NCBI RefSeq assembly: GCF_902463975.1
Contig: NZ_CABQHJ010000008.1
Coordinates: 1-64,000, forward strand
Origin: Phascolarctobacterium_A sp902463975
GTDB taxonomy: Bacteria; Bacillota; Negativicutes; Acidaminococcales; Acidaminococcaceae
Reading direction: 5' to 3'
Length of the DNA stretch: 64,000 bases
A program made the translations under genes and the position numbers. The notes beneath the pieces were generated by a model, which saw only the letters and a list, made by a program, of their open reading frames with translations, did no database searches and had not been told where the DNA came from. Every line of letters begins with the position of its first letter. Position 1 is the first letter of the stretch. Below are positions 1-8,800 of the stretch, piece after piece.

Positions 1-2
1 AT

Positions 3-1280
3 TTACTGCGAGAAATTCTTCGGGGCAGAAATTTACTCGAAGCAATGAAAAGAGTTAAGGGCAACAAGGGAGCTGCGGGAATTGATGGAATGACTGTCGA
101 TGAACTGGAACCTTGGTGCACCGAACATGGTCGAGAACTTGTGTCTGACATATGGTTCGGAAGATATAAACCGAATCCAGTAAGGCGTAAGGAAATTCCC
201 AAAGCAGACGGAGGAGTGCGAAAGCTTGGTATACCAACTGTTATAGATAGAATGGTACAGCAGGCAATAGCGCAAGTTCTGCAACCGATGTATGAAGCAA
301 CTTTTCACAAAGGAAGCTACGGCTACCGAGTAGGAAGAGGCGCACAACAGGCCATGGAAAGCGTGAAAGAATATGCCGAAAAGGGCTTCCACTACGTAGT
401 AGAAGTAGACTTATCCAAGTATTTCGACACGCTGAACCATGACTTACTGCTCAACATACTTCGCAGGAGAATAAAAGATAAGAGGCTGATAGAGCTAATC
501 AAGGAATTCCTCAAAAGCGGAGTCATGGACAACGGAATAATAGTAAAGACAGAAGAAGGTTCGCCGCAAGGCGGGCCATTGTCGCCACTATTGGCCAATA
601 TTTACCTGAATGAGTTTGACCAGGAAATGTCAAGACGAGGAGTAAATATTGTAAGATATGCAGATGACATTATTGTCGAAGCAAGGAGCAAAAGAGCAGC
701 GGAAAGATTGCTGGAATCCAGCAGAAAATATCTTGAAGATAAGCTCAAGCTAAAGTTGAACATGGAAAAGAGCAAAGTAGTAAATGTATACTCACAAAAG
801 TTCAAGTTCTTAGGATTTACACTAGGCAAGAACAAAGCAGGTGTAATGATAAGAGTACACAAACAATCCTTGAAGAAAGCCAAAGCAAAATTAAAAGAGC
901 TGACAGCCAGAAACCAAGGAAGAAATGTACGCGTAGTGATGAACAAGATAAAAATATACGTAAGCGGTTGGCTGAACTATTACTGCATAGCAAGTATAAA
1001 ACGTAGAATGCAGGAATGGGACGAATGGTTGCGAAGGAGACTCCGTCAATATATATGGAAACAATGGAAGAAACCTAAAACAAGGGTTAGAAACCTAAAG
1101 AAGTTAGGAATACAAGAGGAATACGCATATATGTGGGGAAACACAAGACTAGGTTATTGGCGAGTAGCAGGAAGTGCAATACTTGATAGGTCAATAACAA
1201 GAGAAAAGCTCGTAAAAGCGGGCTATTATGAGCTAGCGAGCAATTACGAGCTTAAAAGACTCAAGCATTATGGTATTTGA
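3..1280 (+). CDS. ltrA: Group II intron reverse transcriptase/maturase (5' truncated by window edge)
   Basis: This is the intron-encoded protein that helps the intron RNA fold and splice and makes cDNA during retrohoming. The frame is open to the left edge of the window. Residues typical of the family (LLREIL, NLLEA) precede the ATG at 45, so that ATG is internal and the real start lies upstream. Visible features are the NKGAAGIDGM block, the LGIPTVIDRM block, the catalytic RYADD motif (near 655-670) and a basic C-terminal maturase (X) domain rich in Lys and Arg with a GWLNYY motif. The C-terminus has no clear HNH endonuclease motif. The stop codon abuts intron domain V, as expected for an ORF placed in domain IV. 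The seen part has no frame break. Confidence 0.9.
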   Translation, partial: LLREILRGRNLLEAMKRVKGNKGAAGIDGMTVDELEPWCTEHGRELVSDIWFGRYKPNPVRRKEIPKADGGVRKLGIPTVIDRMVQQAIAQVLQPMYEATFHKGSYGYRVGRGAQQAMESVKEYAEKGFHYVVEVDLSKYFDTLNHDLLLNILRRRIKDKRLIELIKEFLKSGVMDNGIIVKTEEGSPQGGPLSPLLANIYLNEFDQEMSRRGVNIVRYADDIIVEARSKRAAERLLESSRKYLEDKLKLKLNMEKSKVVNVYSQKFKFLGFTLGKNKAGVMIRVHKQSLKKAKAKLKELTARNQGRNVRVVMNKIKIYVSGWLNYYCIASIKRRMQEWDEWLRRRLRQYIWKQWKKPKTRVRNLKKLGIQEEYAYMWGNTRLGYWRVAGSAILDRSITREKLVKAGYYELASNYELKRLKHYGI

Positions 1281-1357
1281 ACCGCCGTGTACCGAACGGT
1301 ACGCACGGTGGTGTGAGAGGTCGACTGCTCAAATAATGAGCAGTCTCCTACTCGATT
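1281..1357 (+). ncRNA. Group II intron domains V and VI
   Basis: Domain V reads as a 9-bp lower stem (1281-1289 with 1304-1312), a two-base CG bulge (1302-1303), and a 4-bp upper stem (1290-1293 with 1298-1301) closed by a GAAC tetraloop. This is the classic 9 + 2-nt bulge + 4-bp form of the catalytic domain. Domain VI follows as a stem GACTGCTC/GAGCAGTC (about 1323-1346) with a TCCTACTCGAT tail typical of intron 3' ends. The exact 3' splice site is inferred. Confidence 0.75.
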
Positions 1358-1377
1358 GTTATGTGTACATATCGAGT

Positions 1378-2277
1378 TTAGTCAGCTTTTAAAGCATCAA
1401 TCTGCTCAATTGGGAGAGAAGTAGCTTTGGCAATATCCTGTACAGTAAGTCCCATGCTTAAAAGACGTTTAGCGGTAGCAATGTTGGCATTGGCAATACC
1501 CATAGCTTCGCCCTTGGCCATGCCTATAGCTTCGCCTTCAGCAAGGCCTACGTCTTTGCCTTCAGCAAAGCCGATGTCCTTACCTTCAGCAATACCCTCA
1601 CGCCGTTCGTCTAACAAACGAGCTTCCATAAGCATATATTCTCGCCTCACTTTCGTATCGAGTTTCAGATAGCTGATTTCATCATCAATCTGCTTGGTGA
1701 AATCAGTAGTTACAATGTGATTGTTTACATAATCATAAAAGCTTTTAAGATCCTTAGAGATTTCGCCATGCGAACCTTTGGTGTTTAAAAGCATCGTGGT
1801 TGCTTCATCAGGAAGCTCCAACTCCAAATTTTCCAGGCAACGCTTCTTAAAGGTATAAACGTAATTGCCTTTTTCAAAGAAATCAAAAATGCAGATGAAG
1901 ATGATAAATGTCGGCGGCAACAAATCATAAGGCTGGCCCGCCTGCAGTAAATCAAAATCAAGCAGCGCCTGATAATAGCGCGAGCGTTTGGGCAGAACGT
2001 GAGTGTTCGTATTGGGATTCTTATTGTTCTTTACCTGCATCTCCAGATTATAATGCGTATTCTTATCGTCTGCTACGATGATATCCAGGCGGATGCCGTG
2101 GCTCGTGTAGTCAGGCTCAATAGTTTTTTCTGCCTCAATGTAGTTGATGTCCGCAATCTCAATCTGCAGCAGCTCTTCCAGCAGATGCTTGCAGATGCGT
2201 TTGCGCGACATAACCTTCTTGAAGATGAAGTCACTTTGAATAGTCAGATTTGCAAATTTTGTTAGCAGGTCTTGCAT
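1378..2277 (-). CDS. Rpn family recombination-promoting nuclease / PDDEXK_2 putative transposase
   Basis: This 299-residue protein resembles the Rpn/YhgA-like family (PDDEXK_2), nucleases that promote RecA-independent recombination and are often annotated as putative transposases. The N-terminal part carries the conserved frame (SDFIFKKVM; GIRLDIIV with the acidic residue; YNLEMQV as the E-x-Q part of the active site; a long PTFIIFICIFD segment). The C-terminal quarter contains four 8-residue repeats of the AEGKDIGF type, then a short helical end that resembles an HTH (GLTVQDIAKATSLPIEQI). A good ribosome site (AAAGGAGAG) precedes the ATG. The gene converges on the group II intron. Multi-copy spread of this family is common, so it may be a mobile or selfish gene rather than a housekeeping one. 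Confidence 0.8.
   Translation of the reverse strand: MQDLLTKFANLTIQSDFIFKKVMSRKRICKHLLEELLQIEIADINYIEAEKTIEPDYTSHGIRLDIIVADDKNTHYNLEMQVKNNKNPNTNTHVLPKRSRYYQALLDFDLLQAGQPYDLLPPTFIIFICIFDFFEKGNYVYTFKKRCLENLELELPDEATTMLLNTKGSHGEISKDLKSFYDYVNNHIVTTDFTKQIDDEISYLKLDTKVRREYMLMEARLLDERREGIAEGKDIGFAEGKDVGLAEGEAIGMAKGEAMGIANANIATAKRLLSMGLTVQDIAKATSLPIEQIDALKAD
1495..1590 (-). repeat. Four tandem 24-bp repeats in the Rpn-type gene
   Basis: Units at 1495-1518, 1519-1542, 1543-1566 and 1567-1590 each encode an octapeptide of the form A(E/K)G(K/E)(D/A)xG(F/L/M/I) on the minus strand. Such linker repeats are common in this family and can change copy number without shifting the frame. Confidence 0.8.
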
Positions 2278-2332
2278 GGTTTCTCTCCTTTCATTTTAAC
2301 ACAGATGTTATAAAAAATACATAAGCAGCACA

Positions 2333-2389
2333 AAAACAAAAAAGAGTAGTACCCTGGCGATTAGAAAATCGTCAGTTTGTACTACTCTT
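2333..2389 (-). terminator. Rho-independent terminator (minus strand)
   Basis: Arms 2342-2352 and 2379-2389 are an exact 11-bp match. An inner stem (CTGGCGATT with AATCGTCAG) closes on a short loop. On the minus strand the hairpin is followed by a T-rich run (TTTTTTGTTTTTG). It lies upstream of the Rpn-type gene, so it probably ends a transcript of the gene remnant at 2422-2600. Confidence 0.7.
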
Positions 2390-2421
2390 AGAATGTACCA
2401 GATAAATATAAATGGCCTTGC

Positions 2422-2600
2422 TTAAGCTTCTGCAGTTAAAGTGGAGCTACAGGATATACTGCTTATTTTCTTGTCCGTAGGTAAGGTAGCTGGAAGCGTA
2501 ATGTTACCTGCAGTTTTGTAAGAACATACTTTAAGTTTAATTGAAGCGGAGAGAAAAGTCAAGTGAGGAGAGAAGAGGTTACTGTTCCTTTTTTCCTAAA
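2422..2600 (-). pseudogene. Possible 3' remnant of a lost gene
   Basis: The 435-base stretch 2278-2712 holds no intact gene. On the minus strand a frame without a start codon runs from about 2600 to a TAA at 2422-2424 and gives a plausible C-terminal peptide (including KTAGNITLPATLPTDKK and ending SSTLTAEA). It is followed about 30 bases later by a strong terminator on the same strand. I read it as the tail of a deleted gene. The family is not recognised, and a chance ORF beside an unrelated terminator remains possible. Confidence 0.35.
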
Positions 2601-2639
2601 AGTTTGTTCCTCAAATAGACAATCTTTGACAGTCGCTTA

Positions 2640-2648
2640 TGGTATAAT
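2640..2648 (+). promoter_or_regulatory. Candidate extended -10 promoter for addBA
   Basis: TGGTATAAT forms an extended -10 element 65 bases before the addB start. A TTGACA occurs at 2626-2631 but only 11 bases upstream, too close to act as its -35. TAGACA at 2616-2621 is 21 bases away. The -10 is therefore supported and the -35 is not. Confidence 0.4.
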
Positions 2649-2712
2649 AAATGGTATAGAGATTTTATCAAGATTACTTGAAGGATTAAAGAAGAAAAAG
2701 AAGGAGATTGTT

Positions 2713-5700
2713 ATGGCAAAGTTGATTTATGTACCTCTCGGCTGCAGCCTGCGCTCGCAGCTGGCAGAGAAGCTTTCGCAGCAGCCGCTGGGCGAGGGCG
2801 TACTGGTGCTGCCGAACCGCCTGCTGATGGACGAGGTGCGCCGCAATTACCCTAATGTTGAAACCATGGGCATGGACACCTTGGCCAGCAAGCTGATGAA
2901 TATCAACGGCGGTACCGATTACAAGGAATTGAGCCGCCGCAGCCAGGAGCTGATTGTGCAGGATATCATCGACTATATGATGGAAAACAAGCAGCTTACC
3001 GGTATGACTACGCACAAGCAGCTGGAATATTTCGGCTCGCTGGCGCATAAAACCGGCTTTGTGAAGGCCATGACCTCGCTCGTAAGCCAGCTTTCGCGCT
3101 GCGGTGCCACTAAGGACGATATCTACGGCCAAATCCAAAAATCCTTTGAGGAGGATGAGCTGAAGGGCAAGGATTTGGGTGTCTGCAATTTTTATCTGCT
3201 TTATCGTCAATATCTGGAAAATAATAACTGGTATGACCTGGAGGGCAAGTATCGTCTGGCTATGGAAATGCTGCAGAAGCAGGATTGCAAAATCCCTTGG
3301 AAGCATATCTATATCTGCGATTTCTTCAGCCTCGACCAGGTGCAGATAAACTTTCTGCAGGCTTTGGCGAAGCATGTGGATAATCTGGTAATCAGCATGA
3401 GCTACGAAGGACGCAGGGTAAGCTCCGACGAAAAGGCGAAGTATGAATCCATTACCAAGTTTATGCGCGCGAGCACGAACACCGTCAATGCGCTGAAAAT
3501 TCTTGGCGCGATGGTTGAAAGCCTTGCGGCAGAGGAATTGGGACAAGCTCCGGCAGGCGTTGCTATGCGGCAGCTGCGTCACTTGGGGCATGCGCCCGCG
3601 CCGGTGCCTGCAGAGGGTGTGGAAAGCTACTGCTTTGCCTCCGATGAGCAGGAGATGCGCTGGGTGCTGAAGCGAATCAAGCAGCAGCTGGCGCATGAAA
3701 AGTGTGCTGCCAATCGCATTGTTGTTGCCGTGCGCGACTTTTCCTTATACAGCGGCTTGCGCCAGCTGGCGGATGAATACGGTGTGCCGGTGAGCCTGCC
3801 GCAGACAACTGCGCTGGTGTCGCAGCCGTTGGCTGTTATGCTGCGCCTGCTGCTTACTGCCGCAGGCAGGGGACGTGAGGCGGCAGCGGCCTATCTGGAG
3901 CTGCTGAGCTGCGAGCTTTTGCGTCTGTTCTTTGATGTGGATGTGGAAACGGCAAGCAGCCTGCGCACGCAAACGTATTTCAAAACACGTCAGGAGGCTA
4001 TGCAGAAGGCACACGAGCTGCTGGGGGATGCAACGGAGCTGTGGCAGCAGCTGGATGCTTTTATAGAAAGCACTAAGGCGGAGGCTGCCATCAGCGAATA
4101 TGCCGGGCAGCTGACGCAGCTTGTGCAATCGCTGCCATTGGAGGAACGTTTGGGCAGCTTGCATAAGCAGGGAGTAGCTATTGACTTTATGCTGGCCTGC
4201 CTGCGCAGTAAGGATGCTGTGCTGAAGGCTGTGCAGCAGCTTGTGCGTGATTACGAGGTGGCGAAAAACAGTGATTGTAAGCTGACGCTGAGCCAATGGA
4301 ACAGCCTGCTGCAGGAGGCTTTGGGACAGGTGCAGCTTACTCTGCACTTCGGCCGCAGGGACGGCGTACTCTTTACGGAGGTTGGCAACGTACAGGGCCT
4401 GAGCTTCGACAGCGTGTATATTATGGGCCTGCGCGAGGGCGAATTCCCGCAGGCTAAAAACGAAAACTGGATTTATAACGATACGGAGCGTAAGCAGCTG
4501 GCGGACGCAGGCTACGATTTGCCCACGGTTGGCTCCTCCTTTGATGAGGATGCCTATTTCTTTGCTCAGGCTGTGTGTGCGGCGCAAAAGGAGCTTATCA
4601 TCACCTGGCATGAGGATGTGGGCGAAAGCCTGGCCAGCAGCTATCTGGAGGAAATCTGGAAGCTGTTTTTGCAGCCGGGAAGTGAGGAAAAGCGTCTGGA
4701 CAAGGACTATGTGAAATCGCAGACGCTGCCTGATTTCGGCGTTGCTTCGGCGGAGGAGGCGTACAGCGACAAGCGCTTTGCTGCTGCGGATTTGCCGAAA
4801 ATAGCAGAGCTCAGCGGGCAAAAGGCTCCCTCTGCGGAGCAGCAGCTGGCAGCCAAAGCGGATATTCTGCGTAAGGCACAGCAGCCGGAATATAACGGCG
4901 ATTTGCAAAATTCCCTGACGACGAAGCTGCTGCGTAAGCAAATCGGCAGCCGCTTCAGTGCGAGCAGGCTGGAGGCTTACGCTGCCTGTCCCTTCCGCTT
5001 TTTGGCAGAGAAGGTGTGGCTGGCGCAGGCAGCGGAGGCGGCAGATGATTTGCTGCAGCCGCGTGATGCCGGTGATATCCTGCACCAGACGCTGAAAAGC
5101 TTTGTCGAGCCTTATCTTGGCAGCAAAATTATTGACGAAACCATAGAAGACCTGACGGAGGAGCTGGAGGCTGTCTTTGAGGATGTCTGCACCGCTGCAC
5201 GTAATGATAACAGCAGTGCTATTGCTTCCGTCAATGAGGATATCTGGCAGGTAGAAAAGCAGCGCCTGTGGCGTATGCTCGTGCGCTGGCTGCGCTTTGA
5301 ATATGCCGACCAGCAGCGTTGGGGCGGCTTTACGCCGCAGGCTGTGGAATGGGATTTCAGCTCCAAAAACGGCAAGCCCTTGTACCTGACGCTCAGTGAC
5401 GGCAGTGATGTATCACTCATCGGCAGAGTTGACAGAATCGACAGTGACGGCGAGCATGCCTTTATCACGGACTATAAAAGCGGCACTCCTCCCACAGGCA
5501 GTGCTATGGAGCAGGGGCTCGACCTGCAGCTGCCGGTGTATCTGCTGGCGGTGGCGGCGCTTTCCAAGGAGCAGCTTGCAGTCAGCGGCGGCTGCTATTA
5601 TTCGCTGAAGGAGGGCAAGCGCAAAAGTGCCTTTTTGCTGGAAAGCGTGGGCAACAGCGACTTGCCGTATAAAAAGCCGAAGAACGCCGCAGAGCTGACC

Positions 5701-5880
5701 TGGGATAGCTTTAAGCAGGAAAAGGAGCAGCTGCTGAAGGATTATATAGAAAGAATTTATGCAGGCGATTATGCATTGGCAGGCTGCAGGCGCTGCGATG
5801 TATATTGCCCGTTACACGATATTTGCCGTGTGCAGCTGGTGAGCGGCGACGGCGGACAGGGAGGCGAGAGCGATGAGTAA
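2713..5880 (+). CDS. addB: ATP-dependent helicase/nuclease AddB-type subunit
   Basis: This is the B subunit of the AddAB (RecBCD-equivalent) enzyme, which resects double-strand breaks and loads RecA at Chi-like sites. The ATG at 2713 is chosen because AAGGAG lies just upstream. A longer frame from 2563 lacks a ribosome site and would add an unlikely Lys-rich leader. The protein is 1055 residues. The N-terminal Walker A region is degenerate (PLGCSLRS instead of a GKT/S loop), as in AddB subunits that do not use ATP for translocation. The C-terminal PD-(D/E)XK nuclease shows GRVDRID and ITDYKSG near residues 900-925. Cysteines at YAACPF and at the very end (CRRCDVYCPLHDIC) fit the iron-sulfur staple of AddB. 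It overlaps addA by 8 bases. Confidence 0.9.
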   Translation: MAKLIYVPLGCSLRSQLAEKLSQQPLGEGVLVLPNRLLMDEVRRNYPNVETMGMDTLASKLMNINGGTDYKELSRRSQELIVQDIIDYMMENKQLTGMTTHKQLEYFGSLAHKTGFVKAMTSLVSQLSRCGATKDDIYGQIQKSFEEDELKGKDLGVCNFYLLYRQYLENNNWYDLEGKYRLAMEMLQKQDCKIPWKHIYICDFFSLDQVQINFLQALAKHVDNLVISMSYEGRRVSSDEKAKYESITKFMRASTNTVNALKILGAMVESLAAEELGQAPAGVAMRQLRHLGHAPAPVPAEGVESYCFASDEQEMRWVLKRIKQQLAHEKCAANRIVVAVRDFSLYSGLRQLADEYGVPVSLPQTTALVSQPLAVMLRLLLTAAGRGREAAAAYLELLSCELLRLFFDVDVETASSLRTQTYFKTRQEAMQKAHELLGDATELWQQLDAFIESTKAEAAISEYAGQLTQLVQSLPLEERLGSLHKQGVAIDFMLACLRSKDAVLKAVQQLVRDYEVAKNSDCKLTLSQWNSLLQEALGQVQLTLHFGRRDGVLFTEVGNVQGLSFDSVYIMGLREGEFPQAKNENWIYNDTERKQLADAGYDLPTVGSSFDEDAYFFAQAVCAAQKELIITWHEDVGESLASSYLEEIWKLFLQPGSEEKRLDKDYVKSQTLPDFGVASAEEAYSDKRFAAADLPKIAELSGQKAPSAEQQLAAKADILRKAQQPEYNGDLQNSLTTKLLRKQIGSRFSASRLEAYAACPFRFLAEKVWLAQAAEAADDLLQPRDAGDILHQTLKSFVEPYLGSKIIDETIEDLTEELEAVFEDVCTAARNDNSSAIASVNEDIWQVEKQRLWRMLVRWLRFEYADQQRWGGFTPQAVEWDFSSKNGKPLYLTLSDGSDVSLIGRVDRIDSDGEHAFITDYKSGTPPTGSAMEQGLDLQLPVYLLAVAALSKEQLAVSGGCYYSLKEGKRKSAFLLESVGNSDLPYKKPKNAAELTWDSFKQEKEQLLKDYIERIYAGDYALAGCRRCDVYCPLHDICRVQLVSGDGGQGGESDE

Positions 5881-8800
5881 GAACCCTACACCGGAGCAGG
5901 CTTTGGCGATAAATACGATTAAAAGCAATGTTTCGCTGCTCGCCGGTGCCGGCAGCGGCAAAACCTATGTACTGATGAAGCGCTTTGTGCAAATTTTGCG
6001 CGCGGATTTGAGCGTTAATCCCACGAATATTGTGGCGATAACCTTTACGCGCAAGGCTGCCGACGAAATCAAGGGGCGTGTACGCCAGGCTGTAAGCGAA
6101 TGTGTGGAGCAGGCGCAGACGGATTTGGAAAGACTGCGCTGGCAGGAGCATCTGCAGAAGGTGGAGAGTGCGCCGATAAGCACGATTCACAGCCTGTGCA
6201 GTCGTATTTTGAGAGATAACCCGGTAGAAACGCAGCTTGATCCGGAATTTACGATTTTAGAGGATTTTGAAGCGCAGGACTTTTTTAAAGAAACGCTGCA
6301 GCAATATTTACGCAAAAATATCAAGGAAAACGCTGCCCTGCGCAGGCTGGTGCAAACCTACGGCGTCAACAGCTTTGTTAATCAGGTTACGGCGCTGGGG
6401 GACAAGCTCTCGGAGCTGGTGCGTGAAGATAATCTGGCAGAGCCTTATCTTAAGGCGAAGGAAGAACTACCGGCCCTGCAGCAGAAGCTGTTTGCTGCTG
6501 TGCGCGAGGTAATCGAAGCGCGCGAGGCTTTGGGGGCAAAGACCAAGGGACGCCAGACCTTGACGGAGGCTGCAGGATTGTTGGACGAAATGCAAAAGCA
6601 GCTGCTGGCGCCGGAGCCGGACTGCTCCCTGCTGGATGCGTCTGGCGTTGTTAAGGTTAGCAGCAAGGCGTTGGCAGCGGAGCTGACTAATTTAAAAAAT
6701 CTGCGTCAGGAGCTGAACAATGTACTTTTGAACGCCAAGGGCTGCGATTTAGTGCAGGATTGGCTCGCCGTGCTGCAGGAGTTTTATGCCTGCCTGAGCG
6801 CACGCAAGCAGGAAAATAATGTCCTGTTTAATGATGATCTGGATTTGCTGGCCATTGAGCATTTGCAGAAGAATGAGGCGCTGCGGCAAAAGTATCAGGA
6901 GCGCTATAAATATATTATGGTAGACGAGTTCCAGGACACCAACGAACGCCAGCGTCAGCTGATTTATCTGCTCTGCGGCAATAAGCTGGACAATAAGAAC
7001 AACTTGTTTATCGTCGGTGATGTGAAGCAGTCTATTTATCGTTTCCGTCATGCGGATGTCAGCGTCTTTAATAGGGTAAAAGAGGATATTGCGCAGAATG
7101 CTGGCAAAAACCTTGGCATGAAAACCAACTTCCGCAGCACGCAGAGCATTGTCGAAAGCTGTAATACCGCCTTTTGTCAGCTGATGGATTTGCCGAAGGA
7201 GGAAATCTGCCTGGAGCATCACGAGGGTGCTAACACCGGCGGCGCTAAGGTTTGCCTGCTGCAGGTGCCGTATAAATCCAAGGATGATGACCTGGGCGCT
7301 AAAGAGGATAAATGGCAGAAGGAGGCAGAGGCAATCGCTGCCTATCTGCAGCAGGAGCTGCCTAAAGTAGAGCCGCAGCTCAGGCCGGGAGCAAGCAAGG
7401 CTATTTTGCTGCGCGCAATGACGCATTGCAAAATTTTGCGCCAGACGCTGCAAGGCTACGGTATAAATTGCGTAGTAGTCAAGGGCAAGGGCTTTTATGA
7501 GCAGCAGGAGGTTCTGGATATACTGAATCTGCTGGCTGCACTGCACAACCGTTACGCAAGCCTGGAGCTGGCAGGTGCTTTGCGCTCCAACTATTTCGGT
7601 TTGGATGATGCAACGCTGACGCAGCTCTTTTGGCAGACAGAAAATGATAAACCGCTGTGGGATGTACTGCAGGCTGTCGGCAGCGGTGAGCTGCAGCTGA
7701 ACCTGCCGCCGGAGCAGCAGGCGCTGGCTATGCATGCTGCCGAACGCTTACGCAGCCTGCGTCAGGCAGCAGCGCTGATGGCACTGCCGGAGCTGTTCGC
7801 ACAGCTTTGGGACGAGCTGAAGCCGGAATTTGTTCTGTCGCAGCAGGAAAACGGCCCGAGCAAGCTGGCCAATATCAAAAAGCTGCGCCGCCTGGCACAG
7901 CAGTATTGCCAGACGAAGCAGGCTTCGTTGGCGGAATGGCTGCAAAACGTTAAGGATTTGCGCGCAAGCAGCAGCAAGGAGCCTGCCGCTACCGTACAGG
8001 CCGATGATGCACTGCAGATTATGACGATACATAATTCCAAGGGACTGGAATTCGATCTGGTTATTTTACCGCAGTTAGATAAATCAGTAAAAGGCGATAC
8101 TGCGTCTATCAAATATTTGCCAGGCAAGGAAGGCGAGCAGGGACTTTTGGGCATCAAGGTACCCGATAAGGAAATGCAGCTGCAAAACAGCGGCGTGTAC
8201 GAGCTGGCGAAGGCGCGCGACAGTGAGCTGGAAGAAGAAGAAGCCAGACGCTTGCTGTACGTTGCGATGACGCGTGCGCAAAAGCAGCTGTTAATGGTTG
8301 GTACGGTGGCGGAAGAAAAGCTGCCGGAGGCTGTTATCGGGCTGCCTGCCGCCAAGGGCTGGTGGCAGCAGCTTCAGGCAGTATACGAGGCTGACTGGGA
8401 AAAGCAGGAAAGCAGCTGTCCATGGGTACGCCTTTTGTGTGCCGCTGCTTTAAGCCCGGCTGTTGCGCAGCAGAGCGAGCAAGAGCAGCTGGTGCTGGAG
8501 CCGTTGTCCTTGGCACCACTGCCTGCCTACGCAGCCTGCGGCCGTACCTGCTTTACCGCAAGTGCGCTGCAGACGTACCTGCATTGTCAGCGTCAATATT
8601 ACTACCAGCAGGTTCTGGCAGTACCTGAGCTGGAGCAGACAGTTGCTGACGAGCAGGCGCACGAGCTGCCGGCAAGTGTAACCGGCAGTATTGTGCACAA
8701 AGCGCTGGAGCTGTATAATGGCTATAATGCGGAGGCTGTTTTTGCCATTGCGTTGGATGAATTTGCTCCAGGCGCTGCGGCAACACAGGCCAAGAGTATG

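Larger units (their letters stand above)
1..1357 (+). mobile_element. Group II intron, 3' part
   Basis: The left edge lies inside a group II intron. It holds the maturase reading frame (open from base 3), followed at once by a domain V-like hairpin (1281-1312) and a domain VI-like hairpin (about 1318-1350). The intron should end near 1356-1358, only about 20 bases from the stop codon of the convergent Rpn-type gene. The 5' exon, domains I-III and the start of the maturase lie outside the window, so mobility cannot be judged. Confidence 0.85.

Noticed and set aside
1427..1672. A plus-strand frame with Pro/Ser repeats.
   Set aside because: It is the antisense of the tandem repeats in the Rpn-type gene.
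2626..2648. TTGACA and TATAAT upstream of addB as a full promoter.
   Set aside because: The spacing is only 11 bases, too short for a sigma-A promoter; only the extended -10 is kept.
2563..2712. A 50-residue N-terminal extension of AddB.
   Set aside because: It spans the promoter-like TGGTATAAT and lacks a ribosome site, while ATG 2713 has AAGGAG.
2686..3696. A 336-residue minus-strand frame opposite addB, and similar long frames opposite dnaK (38596-40425) and dnaJ (40403-41668).
   Set aside because: They are antisense shadows produced by codon bias, with no ribosome sites or family features, and the sense genes are certain.
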